Below the pieces are notes generated by a model, which did not search any database, was not told the DNA's origin, and worked only from the letters and a program-made list of their open reading frames with translations. A stretch of 64,000 nt of DNA from Talpa occidentalis (taxonomy: Eukaryota; Chordata; Mammalia; Eulipotyphla; Talpidae). The stretch's first letter is position 1, and the number at the start of each line of letters is the position of its first letter. The DNA lies in contig NW_023601754.1 of the NCBI RefSeq assembly GCF_014898055.3, forward strand, positions 53,313,013 to 53,377,012, given 5' to 3'. The translations under genes and the position numbers were made by a program. This document shows positions 44,524 to 55,650 of the stretch, piece by piece.

Positions 44524-46084
44524 TAACCCCCAGTGTCATTTCCTTGGGGGGCCTATCACTGCTGCCGCCCCAGAATCAATCAAATGCACCCGCACCCCGT
44601 CTCATTCCCCCTTCAAGGCCTACACGCCCTTATGGGCAGACCCGGCCCAGCCCCACCCTGCCTCCCAGCAGTGCCCCGACAGGACAGCCGTGGTCGTCTG
44701 GGGTTCCGTTCTTTGTCCAGGGCCCAAGGGTCCAGCTGGAGCCACGTGGCCCTTCCTACTGCCCAGTGAGGCTGGCAGGGACGCCCCACCCTCCCGAGGG
44801 AAGGGACCTGGCAGAGGGCAGCAACGCTCCCTGCCGCCCCCATGCACGCCCCCGCTGCCCAGTGCACACCTTCCTGCCAGGCTTTCTCATTGCCTCGCCC
44901 CTGGAAGGGGCTCAGACCAAGGGCCGTCCTGGCGGGAACCTTGGTGAGCGCTGCTCTCCGGCCAACGCCCCGTGCTGACCGTGCGCCTGCGGCCTTCCCG
45001 CCTGTTGGGGGCCGGGCGCCTGGAGCCAGGACACGGGGCAGGTGGTGGTCTAGAAGGCAGCCGGCCCTCCTTCCTGCACGGCTGGCGGGACTCCAGTGCG
45101 GGGTGACTGCGGGCCGTCCCTTGGGTCTGCGAGCAGCAGTCCCTCCTGTGCAAGGCGGGGAGCTGGGCTCCAGGAGACCATGCCTCAGCCCTCAGACTCT
45201 CAGAGGGGAGCCCCCAGGCCTGGGCCCCGTGGGGGTGGTCGCCAGCAGCACAGGTCCGGTCCAGGGGGTTTTCTCGGGCACCGCCGCTGTGCCGCTAATT
45301 CCCACTCATGCGCGTCCAGGGCGCCCTCTGCGTGGGAATGGGCACATTGTCCCGGTTCCTGGACCCAGAGGACCTGGGGCCAGGCTGTGCCAGACCTAGT
45401 AGCCAGGGGCCAAGCTGCCTGGGCACTCGGCCTGGCCGCTTCCCAGCACACGTGTTCCCAGAAGACAGTGTGGGCGCCGGCAGGACCCGCTGTCCCAGAG
45501 AGCACGGCGCGTCCCTGCGGTGCCCGGGGCTCCAGGGACCGGCCCCTGAGGCTAGGGGACCGCCTGCCCTGGGACAGGGGAGGGGGCTTTCGGGGAGTCA
45601 CCTGAGCCAACCACCGGGCACGGGGAGCCTCAGCTCCCCGCTTCACAGGAGGGCAGCCGGCACCAAGCCGGGAGTGGCCCGAGGGACTTCTCTCTCACCT
45701 GAAGGTGATTTTGGGGGTTGAATGAGGCCCAGCCTTCCTGCTGAGTGGGTCCTCACCAACCTGGAGAACCCAGCACAGGGTGCGCCCAGCACCTGTGGCC
45801 CGTCTGACTCAGCAGCTCCCTTCCCAGGAGCCCCCACTGGCCCCGAGTCCCCCACAGTGACCACAGGCGGACCAGCGGCCACACGCCCCGGCGTTAGACA
45901 AACCTGTCCTGTCCCCTCCGCTGAGAGGCTCCCCACACAGAGCGGGGGCTGTGTGCAGTGTCCAGAGACATTCCAGATACGCCCACCAATTCCCAGACAC
46001 CCCACGTGTGCTGGAGCCTTTAGACCCGGAGCGGGGCCACAAGGGGTCCCAGCACCCCTGGGGCGGGAGTGCCCGGAAGGTGGT

Positions 46085-46190
46085 TTTTCTTCTTCCTTGT
46101 GCTTTCCTAGTTCATCTGAATTATGTAGAAAGAGACTTTGTTTATATAATCAACGAAGAAACGGCCCTGGGATTTGATGGTTTATCACAG
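46085..46190. promoter_or_regulatory. candidate conserved noncoding element
   Basis: An AT-rich island of about 100 bp: CATCTGAATTATGTAG, GACTTTGTTTATATAATC, AACGAAGAAACGGCCC and GATTTGATGGTTTATCAC. It includes forkhead-like TGTTTAT and GATA-like TTATC. No repeat was recognised. Confidence 0.35.
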
Positions 46191-46339
46191 CTTCCCCACA
46201 GAGGTGCTTCCTGGGGGTGGGGGTCAAGGGGCAGAGCTGACCTCTGACCTAGTAGTCAGTAGCTGAGGCAGCCCCAACTGTTCCCTGGAAGGAGGGGACA
46301 AAGGAGCCAGATTTGGGTCTGGCAAGACAAGAGTCTTTT

Positions 46340-46870
46340 GTCCTTAAACTTGGAAGTCAGCCCTGTCATAAATTTTGCTTTCTTGGGAAGGTTCTGGAGA
46401 TTCTTGGAGATTGAGGATGTTGGAGGTATAGGAAGGACACTTTGGCTTGCAAAGTTAGGATGCCCAACTCAGCCCAACTCAGCTCCTTGAGGTTGCTCCA
46501 TGGCATGCGTAATCGGGAGGCCCGGGAGCAGACACCACCTTCAGGTACAGCTGGATCCAGGTGCTTAAACAAAGCACTAGGTTTCTCTGGGACAACACCA
46601 GTTTCTCTTCTTCCTCTTCCTCCCTGTCCCCTCTTTCAGTTTTCTCATCTCTGCTGCTCTCAGCAAGTTACCCAGAGGCTTCCACTGCAGACGGGTACCC
46701 TCTGTGAGGTACAAAGATGACACTGGCCACCCAGGCAGCTCTCTGACCCTTGAGCCAAATGACAGCGCCCTTGGTGGAAAAGCCCCGGGAGAGTTTGGCT
46801 TGTCCTGGCCTGGGCCCTGTGCCCATCCTGTGCTCACATGTGGGGTACCCATGTTGTCACCTCAGCAACA
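46340..46870 (+). repeat. probable old interspersed repeat
   Basis: The segment contains CAGCTGGATCCAGGTGC, then CTTAAACAAAGC, then TCTTCTTCCTCTTCCTCCCT, TCTCATCTCTGCTGCTCTC and GAGCCAAATGACAGCGCC. This order recalls a common mammalian interspersed repeat that I cannot name with confidence. It is noncoding and decayed. Confidence 0.35.
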
Positions 46871-49289
46871 TGGAGGTAAGAAAAATTGTGCAAAATCTCC
46901 AAGGGCAGGGCTGCTGCTGCCTGGAGGAGGCGGGGACCCTGCGCCATGGACCCTGTCCTGGAAGCCACATCTGTGGCCACAGCAGCAGAGTGGGAAGTAG
47001 CCGTGGGCTCCGACTTCGAATCTGCTGGTCACTCCGGTCCCAAGCTCGGGCTGCGGGCATCACCGTCATCACCATCACCGGCTGCTTCCCCCCACCGCTG
47101 ACCCCCGGGCGCCGTCGCCACCCCCAGCCACACAAACCCATGAGCCCTGTCCGCCAGGTGCTCGCCCCGGAGCCCAGTTCTCAGCAGGACTGAGCCAAGG
47201 GAGCCGGCGGAACCAGACTTTCCCGGGGGGCTCCTTGCCGGCAGCCCTCACAGGGGCTGGAACCGGCCTGCGCTCTCAGCGTTGGCTGCTCTCCCCGTGG
47301 CTGAGCTGGTCCCGAGGCCGGTGACCCTGGCGGGGACAGACGGCTGTGAGTCACCGGGGCTGGGGCTCCTCGGGCCCTGGCTAGTGGCTACTTTAGGAAC
47401 CGGCTGCTCTGACTCAGCTGCGGGTGACTCGCCGCCCCACAGGCCGTGGAGCGGGGAGCACAGCCCCCCAGGGCACTGGGGTCTGGGAGCTGGGGCGGGT
47501 GCTGGGGCTTGGCATCCGGTGTCTGGGTGACCTTCTCCCCGCAGAGAGCAGGCTGCGTGGTCCAAGGGCAGCTGCGTGCGGGCCCCACGGCGGGCCCCGT
47601 GGCGGAGGTGACCTAGGCTTGGGAAATCCTAGAACTTGGCTGAGCCAGAGGCTAAAAGTCCCTGGAAGAATTGGTAGCTTTGGGGTTTCCCTGCCCAAAA
47701 AAAGGGGATGTCAGGGTGGGGAGATGGTGCCCAAGGGAGGCTTTTCCTCTCTGAACATCCAGGGCAGCGGTCTCCCCACCGGTCAGGGGCCCACGCAGGG
47801 CTATGGTGGCCGGGGTGCATTATGCGCGATGTCCGGGGTCCCGTGGCAGCACCCCCTCCTCCAGCCACATGTTCACCCTTTCTGCAACGAGTTCTCACTG
47901 CGGGAGAGTGCCAGGGACTAGAATCTCCAGAGCGGTCACCAGCGTCCCTCTTGGGGGTGTGCACCCCTCGGGAAGCCCCACCCTCCACCTGTGGCAAGCA
48001 CCCCCGTCCCTCGGCCCCCGGGCACTGGCACCTTCACCAGACAGCGTGGGCTGTGTTCGGGCCGGGCTCGGGCAGGACGCTGTGAGGCTGCCCTCCTCCC
48101 ACTTTCAAGCAGCTCAGACAGAGCCCGCAAGCATGTGGCTATGTGTGCGCAGAAGGGCGTCAAGCACAGGCCTGGGGGACCGGGGAAGCCCACCCAGAGG
48201 CACTGGGATGAGCGAGACCTTGAGGGTTGCTTAGCAAAATGTCCAGGCCCCACCAAGCGAGGGCTTGGGGGGTGGGGAGGGGTCATCTGGTAACTGCCAG
48301 CGGATCCAGGTGGCAGAAGCATGGAGATGTGGCAATAGGGAGGGTCGTGGAGCAGGTGGGGGTAGTCCCAAGAGCTGCCAGCCAGGTAACGTGGTAGGGT
48401 TTATGTCAGGCAGTGCCAAGTTCAGGTTTATGGGTTGAGAAGGGCCTCTGGCTACTGGGTGGGGGGTGGGAGAGCAAGATTGGAGGCTGCCCGGGTGGTT
48501 CCAAAAACAGGTGGTTTCTGAATTAATGATGGGAGTGGTGAAGGAAATTAGGCAGACCCAAGGGCTCCAGGGAATGTCAAAGGAACCAATTTTGCCAGTG
48601 AATCCCCCACAGGGAGTTGGAGACAGAGAGGGTGGCACCAAAGATGACTCCTAAGATGAAGTTTTGGAGAAATTGTATTGGGTCTCCAGTCGGAGGACAC
48701 GGAGGAGAAGATTAGGGAAGAGAATGAGTTTCTCATTTCTGCTCGTGGCCCTGGAACCGGATCAGCCCCGTTGCTATACAAAATCACGCAGCTTCCCACG
48801 CTGTCGGTGGCAGAGCAAGAAGGAAAACCACGATGGGATCCCCGTGATCTTTCTAGATCTGTGCTTGGAGGCAATTCCCCAATCCCAGTGCCACAAACCA
48901 GCATCCTACTGAGCTGAGGGAACAGAGGCCAGGGTGTGGGATTGCTGAAGCAGCTGGAAAATGCAGAACAGGAAGCTGGAGAAGAGGAAGCTCATCCCTG
49001 TGAGGTTCCCTTGGTGTTGCTGAGACCACCGGAGGCTGATCAGGGTGTGATAGGAGCAGAGGTACCAGATGTCAAGCAGAGCCGAGGGACTTTGGGGTTC
49101 TTGCCCAGCCACAGTGAAGCCTCACAGACATGGGACATCTGGTTGTGACACTAGACAGCCCTCCTCTCAATAATAAAGATCACACTTCAGACCCGAGCTG
49201 GCCACAGACCTCTCTTAACCCGTAACACTAAGCTTCAACGACATTTGGGGTTTGGAGTTGATTCTTGCTGAAGAAGTTTGGCAGACCAT
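46871..49289. other. unassigned DNA, GC-rich then intermediate
   Basis: No exon was recognised. From about 48250 the composition drops, and the text GAGACAGAGAGGGTGGCACC followed by AAAGATGACTCCTAAG looks like an old interspersed repeat. A short stretch near 48775 (AAATCACGCAGCTTCC, GGTGGCAGAGC) resembles the 3' part of a MIR. The 82- and 79-codon frames at 48664-48917 overlap in different frames and match nothing I know. Confidence 0.4.
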
Positions 49290-49339
49290 GTGGCTTTCCA
49301 CAGATCTGCCACCACAAGAAGAGAAGCAAGATCACACAC

Positions 49340-49708
49340 GTGCAAGTCTGATCCAGCCATTGAACCGCTGCTGGAACAAAAACCAACCCTCTTCAGAAGA
49401 AGATATCCTAACCCAGAATTCCTACAACACGTCGTTCCCACTGTCCAACACACAATCAGCACTCACTGAATGCACAAGACACAGGGAAATGTAACTCATG
49501 GTCCAGAGAGGGAGGGAAAAGTCAATAGAAATCAGTCCTCAGATGGTCTGGATATTAGATTTAGCAGACAAATTTTGCAAAGCAGTTTTTAATAAATATG
49601 TTTAAAAAATAAAGAATATATGTTGAAGAATTAATGGAAAATATGATCTCCATAAAAGAACAGATAAGGGATCTAAGCAAGGAAATGAAACTATAATAAA
49701 GAAGCTCA
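49340..49708 (+). mobile_element. old LINE-1 5' region, left part
   Basis: The text CACAAGACACAGGGAAATG, TCAGATGGTCTGGATATTAG, TTTAGCAGACAAATTTTGC, AATATGATCTCCATAAAAG and CAAGGAAATGAAACTATAA follows the 5' region of mid-age LINE-1s. It is interrupted by a younger LINE-1 at 49709-50775 and continues from 50776. Confidence 0.75.
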
Positions 49709-50775
49709 TGGAACACTACATGACATGCACCTCAAAGACATCTTTACAGACACATCACCCAAAGCAGTGACAGTGAAGGCAAAGATCAACAGCTGGGACT
49801 CCATCAAATTAAAGAGCTTCTGCACAGCAAAAGAGACAATAACCAAAACAAAGAGAAGCCCCACCGACTGGGAGAACATTTTTGCACACAACACTAACGA
49901 TAAAGGACGGATCACAAAAATCTGCAAAGAGCTGATGAGACTCAACAACAACAAAGAAAATAATCCAGTCAAAAAATGGGCAGAAGAGCTAAAAAGAAAC
50001 TTCTCCAAAGAGGAAGTGCAAATGGCCAACAGGCATATGAAAAAATGTTCAACATCACTTGTAATCAAGGAAATGCAAATAAAAACTACCATGAGATACC
50101 ATCTCACACCAGTGAGAATGGCACATATTAAAAAAACTAGCAACAACAAATGTTGGTGAGGGTGTGGAGAAGAAGGAACTCTCCTGCACTGTTGGTGGGA
50201 GTGCAAACTGGTCCAACCACTATGGAGAGCTGTGTGGAGATTTCTGGACCTACTAAACATAGAGCTTCCATAGGATCCAGCAATTCCACTCCTAGGTATT
50301 TACCCAAAGGACACAGAAACATCCATTCCAAAGAGCACCTGCACCCCTATGTTTATAGCAGCACTGTTTACAATAGCTAAGCTTTGGAATCAACCCAAAT
50401 GCCCAAAAATAGATGACTGGATCAAGAAGATGTGGTACATATACACCATGGAATATTACTCAGCCTTCAAAAAAGATAAACACATGCCATTTGCAGCAAC
50501 ATGGATGGTGCTGGAAGGGATCATGCTCAGTGAAATAAGCCAGAAAGAAAAAGAAAAATCCCGGATGGTCTCACTCATAGCAGGAATCTAGAAAACCTAA
50601 ATAAGGGACCAGGAAAAAGAACAACTATAAGAAAGAAAAAATCAAAATCAACCAACAACTATGAACCAGAGACACACTATGGGATGTGGGGGGCGGGGAA
50701 AGGAGAGATGGGGTCAAAATAAGGGGGTTGCAATTGTATGGGAAATATAAAAATAAAATTAAAAAAAAAAAAAAA
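49709..50775 (+). mobile_element. young 5'-truncated LINE-1 nested in older LINE-1
   Basis: A 1.07-kb LINE-1 3' end covers the C-terminal part of ORF2, a short 3'UTR with a G-rich stretch (GGGATGTGGGGGGCGGGG), AATATAAAAATAAAATT with a poly(A) signal, and a 15-base A-tail. AAAGAAGCTCA at 49698-49708 recurs directly after the tail, up to 50783, giving a clear target duplication. Its ORF2 text is much closer to active LINE-1s than that of the other copies, so it is the youngest LINE-1 here. Confidence 0.95.
49725..50591 (+). pseudogene. LINE-1 ORF2 C-terminal remnant, two nonsense codons
   Basis: One reading frame runs through the whole segment and matches the C-terminal part of LINE-1 ORF2p, including motifs such as [25 protein letters not shown] and TMEYYSAFKKDK. 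It is broken by TGA at 50157-50159 and TAG near 50271-50273, and then stays in frame to its natural stop at 50589-50591. The TGA stands where LINE-1s usually have an Arg codon and so may reflect CpG decay. The endonuclease and RT domains are absent because of 5' truncation, so the copy could not move itself. Confidence 0.93.
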
Positions 50776-50900
50776 GAAGCTCAGGGAAACGCTAGAACCA
50801 GAAACAACTGCAATGAAGACTTTAAACTCACAGCTGGAAACACATCACCGCACCTGTAGGATATCTGAGGAGAAACACAACACACCCAGCTGGAGAGGTG
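50776..50900 (+). mobile_element. old LINE-1 5' region, right part
   Basis: It continues from 49708 across the inserted element: GAAGCTCAGGGAAACGC, AGAACCAGAAACAACTGC and CTTTAAACTCACAGCTGG. Its right limit is uncertain, since the text becomes GC-richer after about 50900. Confidence 0.55.
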
Positions 50901-51539
50901 GGTCTGAAATTCAGGAGGCCACCCAGGCGGAGAGCAGACCGCTTGAAGTCATCAGCGTGGAGATGCTCTCACACCCAAGACGGGAGCGCTGTGTGTCCCT
51001 CCCCTCAGCTGAAGCCTTCACTCCCAGTGGAGAGATACAAACCAGCCAGCCAGAAACACGGTCTGGAGAGATTAGGTGACTTCAGTTAACACCCTTTCAG
51101 TCCCTGCCAGAGAGCTTTGCCCCCAAGCAGGCCTCAGTCAACCCTGCCCTGTTCACTCCCCAGCTACAAATTACAAACTGCTCGTGAGGCACAGAGGGGG
51201 TCTTGGGGACCTTCTCTGCCAACTAGAGTTGCGTTGGACAAGTTGCCACGGACAGGCTCCTTGTTGGGTGTCTGCAACTGAGTCTCCTGCTCCCTCCTGC
51301 TCTTACAAAATGTGTTCTGTGATCTTATTTGATTCTGGAACCAGCAGGGTCGCCATGGGTGCCCCACACCCCTGGGCTCCAGAACCCAAGGGGGAAAGTA
51401 GAGAGAGTGGCAGCTGTCAGGAGCTGCCCTTGGCGACCCAGGACCAGGGCCTGTTGGAAGAAGGGATTGGAGCTGCTGAGACAGAGGTGAGGAGCCCCCC
51501 AAACAGTAGAGAGTTAGTGACCAATAGTCATCTTACCTG
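50901..51539. other. unassigned DNA, no gene seen
   Basis: Composition is intermediate. A 154-codon frame at 51076-51540 has no recognisable domain and overlaps a 112-codon frame on the other strand. Part of this stretch may belong to the old LINE-1 5' region. Confidence 0.35.
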
Positions 51540-51725
51540 AGCTCCTACCTCAAGCAGGCACCGTGCTCAGCATGGCATAGTAATTACCACAACAGCCTCA
51601 TGGGGTGACAAGTCCACTTTTGAGGTAAGGACAGAGGCTAGGACAGCCACTAACACAGGGTATGAGAGGGGGTGGTAGGACTTTGAACCCAGACCTTTGG
51701 CTCCAGAGCCTGCGGGTTCAGACAG
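51540..51725 (+). repeat. MIR element
   Basis: CAAGCAGGCACCGTGCTC, ACAACAGCCTCATGGGG, TTTGAGGTAAGGACAGAGG and CTTTGAACCCAGACC follow MIR from core to 3' part in plus orientation. Confidence 0.75.
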
Positions 51726-52039
51726 AGGCATGTGCCCATCTTGTCTTTAAACCAATTTCTTCCAGGGTCGATCTGGTCTCTGCAAAGTCTCTGCAAATGA
51801 TTCATCATCTTCCCAGTTGCTCAGACCAAACACCCGGGAAACACCACTTCCCTGCCCCACAATCGCCAGTGCCTGAACCAGCCCTCCTGTCTCTACCTTC
51901 GAAATAGGCCGGAACCTGCCCCATCTTGCCAGGTGACCCTCTCCCGCCCTCTCCAGCGAATTTAAGAAGCTTCCCCAGACTGCCCCCCTCCCGGCCCAGG
52001 CAGGCAAACAGTGGTGGCGATGGTGACGCAGGTAATAAA

Positions 52040-52180
52040 TCGTAACCCTACTGAGCACCTTTCACGCCAGGCGGGCGCCGGGAGCCTGTTGTGCGTTCTC
52101 TCTTCTAATGCCACAACAGTCACCCTGGGGGACACGATCCTCTCCCCACTTTCCTGGTGCAAACTGACGGTGAGTCACTG
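52040..52180 (+). repeat. MIR element
   Basis: TACTGAGCACCTTTCACGCC, GGCGCCGGGAGCC, CCACAACAGTCACCCTGGGG and CTCTCCCCACTTTCC match a MIR with normal order and plus orientation. Confidence 0.72.
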
Positions 52181-52371
52181 AGACACTCCCCACACTTGGT
52201 TTATACGTTTTTGTCTACAAACTTTCCTCCACTCAAACAGGGGTTGTCTGTTTCTCCTGCCCTCACCCGCCTCACACACGCCGGGCGTGCCCCCAGGGCA
52301 GGTGAGCCGGTCGCTTTTTGGGTGCATGGAGCTGAGCAGAGGACGTGGCCCAGTGTAAGTCTTCTGTGACT

Positions 52372-52470
52372 CTGGATGGGTGGGTGGGTGTAGGGTGGGT
52401 GGGCGTGGATGGATGGCGAGTGGCTGGGCAGGTGGGTAGAGTTGTGGAGTGGTGGCTGGGCGGGTAGACG
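52372..52470 (+). repeat. degenerate (TGGG/TGGA)n simple repeat
   Basis: Units of GTGGG, GGATG and GGTGG in a row (GATGGGTGGGTGGGTGTAGG, then GTGGGTGGGCGTGGATGG). The overlapping minus-strand frames are low-complexity Pro, Thr and His translations, not genes. A tract of the complementary type lies at 58029-58135. Confidence 0.8.
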
Positions 52471-53544
52471 GGAAATGGGGGGCTGGGGGGAACGGGTGGT
52501 TGCATAGAGGATGGTGTCCATACAGCCCACTCTTCCAGCACGGTTCGTTTCCTAGATCCTCAGCTAGTTCCCCCGTCGACCGCAGTTGAAGGAGGACTTT
52601 TATATGTCAGGGGTGAGCATGGGGGCCTAGAGGCTGGGCCCAGCCCCTCTGACCGTCCCCTTCATGGTCACTCTCTAAATCAGCCTCACGTGCAGGTGCT
52701 TGAGAGGCGCACGTCGCGGAGGCTCCAGGTGAACCAAGTCTCCACGATGCTCGCTCCCCCGTCCACTGATGGACACCACTGACTCTGGCTCCCCCTCCTC
52801 AGCTTCCCAACCCCAGCTCCCAGCCAGCCCCCACCCCAGCCCGGAGCCAGCCCCCATGGCCGCAGCTGTCCGCACTTACAAAGCCCGACTGTTCGATAAG
52901 GCCGTGCCAGCTGGAAGGAGACGCTTCCCGTCCGACGGGAGGCTCTGCACGGAACCTGGGGGCAGCTGTCAGCTTGGGGGGAGCAGAACCAGATCCGGGC
53001 CTGCTTGGGGCCGGCACACTCCCTGCCCCCCGCAGCAGAGGCTCCCCTGGGCCTGGTCTTGGCTCCTAAAATTGGCTCCGGAGTGGAGGAGGGGGGTGTC
53101 CGTGGGAGGGAGCCCCCACCTCCAGGCCTCGGGGACCCCGCCTGAGGACAGGGTCAGGAGGCCCCTCGGGCCTGGGGCCGGGTGGGACACTCTTCTCCTG
53201 GTCACCAGCCCTCAGCAGTGAAGTCCGGTGATGTGCCAGGCAGAGCGGTTGACTGACCAGGATGGATGCCGGTGCCGACCACCGGGCTGCCAGGACAGCG
53301 CGGCCGCGAGTCCAGCGGGGTCCGGTGAGGAGCCGCGTGTCCCTGGAAGGCCTCTCTGCCAGGTTTGCGGGCAGCTGCGCAGACGGCCTGTCGGCCCACC
53401 GGCCAGCGCGCCACACCAATTTCCCAAGCACCTGCTACGTGCCACCAGCAGGCCCTCGAGACACCTGTGACCCCACGGCGCAGCCCCTCCCCGGGGCCAG
53501 CCCTGCCCACTCCCCGGGCCGGACCAGGACCAGCACAGCCGCCG

Positions 53545-53970
53545 CCTCTGCCAGCTCCTCGGATTCCTTCTGAAAGGCTCTAATTACATCCTGGGAGAAA
53601 CAATTAGAACAAAACTAAGGGTTTTTTCCCTTCCTCCTCCAGGCGGGGTCTGTTTAATAACTTAATTAAATAAACAGAATTATAATTACAATGTTAATAT
53701 TTCCTCTCCTTAACACCGAGCGCTGGGCTGGGAGAAGCCAAACCGGGAGCCCCCCCTCCACCAGCCGCCCGGCCCGCGCCGCCTGCGCCCACCCGGGGCT
53801 GGGGCCCAGCCGAGCTGGCAGGAAACTCAGCCGGGACCAGCACGTCCTCCCATCCTGAGTGTTTACCGTCGAGCTCAAACCACACCATGGAAATTACTCT
53901 GAAGCTCCTAATTGCACATTTCCTTCCTCCAACCATTTTCTCTTGACAGTCGACTTTGAAACGCTCACCA
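53545..53970. promoter_or_regulatory. candidate enhancer, homeodomain-motif rich
   Basis: The left part carries GCTCTAATTACATCC, GAAACAATTAGAAC, TTAATAACTTAATTAAATAA and AATTATAATTACAATG, a dense run of TAATTA-type cores. A GC-rich middle follows. The right part (from 53883) has ATGGAAATTACTC, GCTCCTAATTGCACA and CAACCATTTTCTC. It is not a recognised repeat. Such clustering of ATTA cores is typical of developmental enhancers, but function is inferred. Confidence 0.48.
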
Positions 53971-54134
53971 CTTAGCTCTCCCTCGCGGGGGCGGGGAGGA
54001 GGTGGGGCTCCTGGGGCGGGAGCCTCAGGGCCCGGTCACTCTGGGCATCTCCAGGGAGGCCTCTGGGGGCCCAGCCACCCCCACCCGGTGCCCCGAGTCT
54101 GTGACACGTGATTGTGAAGTCCACCTGCCAAGCG

Positions 54135-54180
54135 ATGGCGCTGGCGGGCTGCGCACAGTAGGTGCTCAGTAAGCGTCACG
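54135..54180 (+). repeat. short MIR or L2-type 3' fragment
   Basis: GCACAGTAGGTGCTCAGTAA resembles the cacagtaggcactcaataaatg ends of old MIR or L2 copies. It is short and decayed. Confidence 0.4.
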
Positions 54181-55614
54181 CTCTTCCTGCGCAGCTTCCG
54201 GGGAGGAGGCAGCGCGGGGCCTTCTGGGCTGGCTCCCCGGGGTGTGCAGCGAGACGTGGCCCGAGAGGCTGCCGCATGCCTGCCCGGCCCGGCTGCTCCT
54301 GCGGGGCAGTGAGGCCCGAGGCGCCTGCGTCCCTGTGGCCTGGCGTCCAGGGCGGGAGTTGTCCCGAGAAGCGTGGGCCTCACGCCTGTGCACGGACAGC
54401 CTAGCAGAAGCCCACGGCCCCACTGGCCACTCCCGAGCTGACTGGGCGGGCTTAGGGCTCGCCTGGGTTCGCCTAACGAGCCTTCTCTTGCCAGCTCGGA
54501 GCCGGCCTCGATGGCCCCGCTGGGATGGGCACAGCCACCTCCCGCGTGCGTCCCAGGCAGAGGTCAAGGCGATCTGCCTGGCTTCCTGCCCCCACAGCCT
54601 GCACCCCAAGGCCCACTCTGCGCCACTGCCTGAGCGTCTTCCCAGGCTCGGTCCCAGGACAGGGGCAGGCCACACACCTCCCCACCCAGCTCCGGCCCCT
54701 CCGGCCTCCTGGTGGTCCCGGCTACCCACCCCCCCAGTTAGTGCCGATGCTGCGGAGACCCGGGGAGGCCGGGTGGAAGTGGCTGCAGCAGCCTCCCCTG
54801 TGTGGCTGGGGCTGGGGCCACAGACGGGGGTGGGAGTTGGGGGGGAGGCCATGCCCTGCTGGCAGAGTGGAATGGGGCAGAGGCAGCGGGTGAGATGGAC
54901 ACATGAGACTCCCGGAAGCCGGAAGGGCGGGGTGAAGCAGAGAAACTGGGAACCGGCCCTGGAGACAGAAGGGACCTGGATTTGGAGGGATGTGGCGGGG
55001 GTGACGTTGCGTCCCCCAAACAGGGGTGCCAGGGAGACCAGGATGGGGCCATGATTGCCAGTTGGCTTGGGTTGTGGGGTTGGATGCTCTGTACCCCCAG
55101 GGGCAACCCCAAGTGGAGGGTGGGAGGTAGGTCTGGGGCACAGAGGTGCGTGGCCACCTGAGATGCCCGCGGCCGCTGCTCGTGTGCTGCCCCAGCATCA
55201 CGCAGGGACCCCCAAGCAGAGCTGGGGCCAGCCCAGGTCCCACGGCCCTAGCCCAGCTCCCCGGATCTGCCGAGAGGATGCAGGGTGGACAAGACCAAGG
55301 GGGGTTCCCTTGAAAACACAACCCTTTCAGCTGCTTTCCCTGGGGATGACTGGCAAGACCCCAAATCTATACATTTTTCCTGGTGAAAAATAAAAGCAGG
55401 TCTGCCATGGTCACTGCCACCGCGGAGTGAGAGGGGACCCTCGGGCCCTGCAGCCCCGCTGGCCTCCTGCATCAGGACGGCCAGATGGAGCCGGCGCCCA
55501 GGAGGGCGGGGCCAACACTGGCCAGCTCCTGCAGACGCCCCCTGGAGGAGCCCCATCCCTCCATGCCAAAGCCCCCAGGGGAGCGCTGGGACCCCCAGAT
55601 CATTTTTTCTGGCC

Positions 55615-55650
55615 AAGTCCTCTCCCCAGGCCCCATTGCTAATTAAGCAA
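55615..55650. promoter_or_regulatory. short homeodomain-type site
   Basis: GCTAATTAAGCAACTGAG sits at about 55628-55645 between GC-rich blocks. It shares GCTAATTA with the palindrome at 1085. It is a single motif and therefore weak. Confidence 0.2.

Larger units (their letters stand above)
42266..46339. other. GC-rich single-copy DNA, no gene seen
   Basis: GC-rich DNA full of overlapping chance frames, the longest on the plus strand at 43155-44204 (349 codons). Long frames are open at the same place on the minus strand. I recognise no domain or splice-bounded exon. It includes one repeat fragment near 44.5 kb and two weak AT-richer islands. Confidence 0.5.

Noticed and set aside
45322..45337. 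A second CTCF site (GCGCCCTCTGCGTGG)
   Set aside because: It needs a one-base insertion relative to the CTCF core, so I did not annotate it.
48664..48917. Two overlapping 80-codon frames as a small gene or processed pseudogene
   Set aside because: They lie in different frames of the same DNA, match no family I know, and part of the DNA looks like MIR text.
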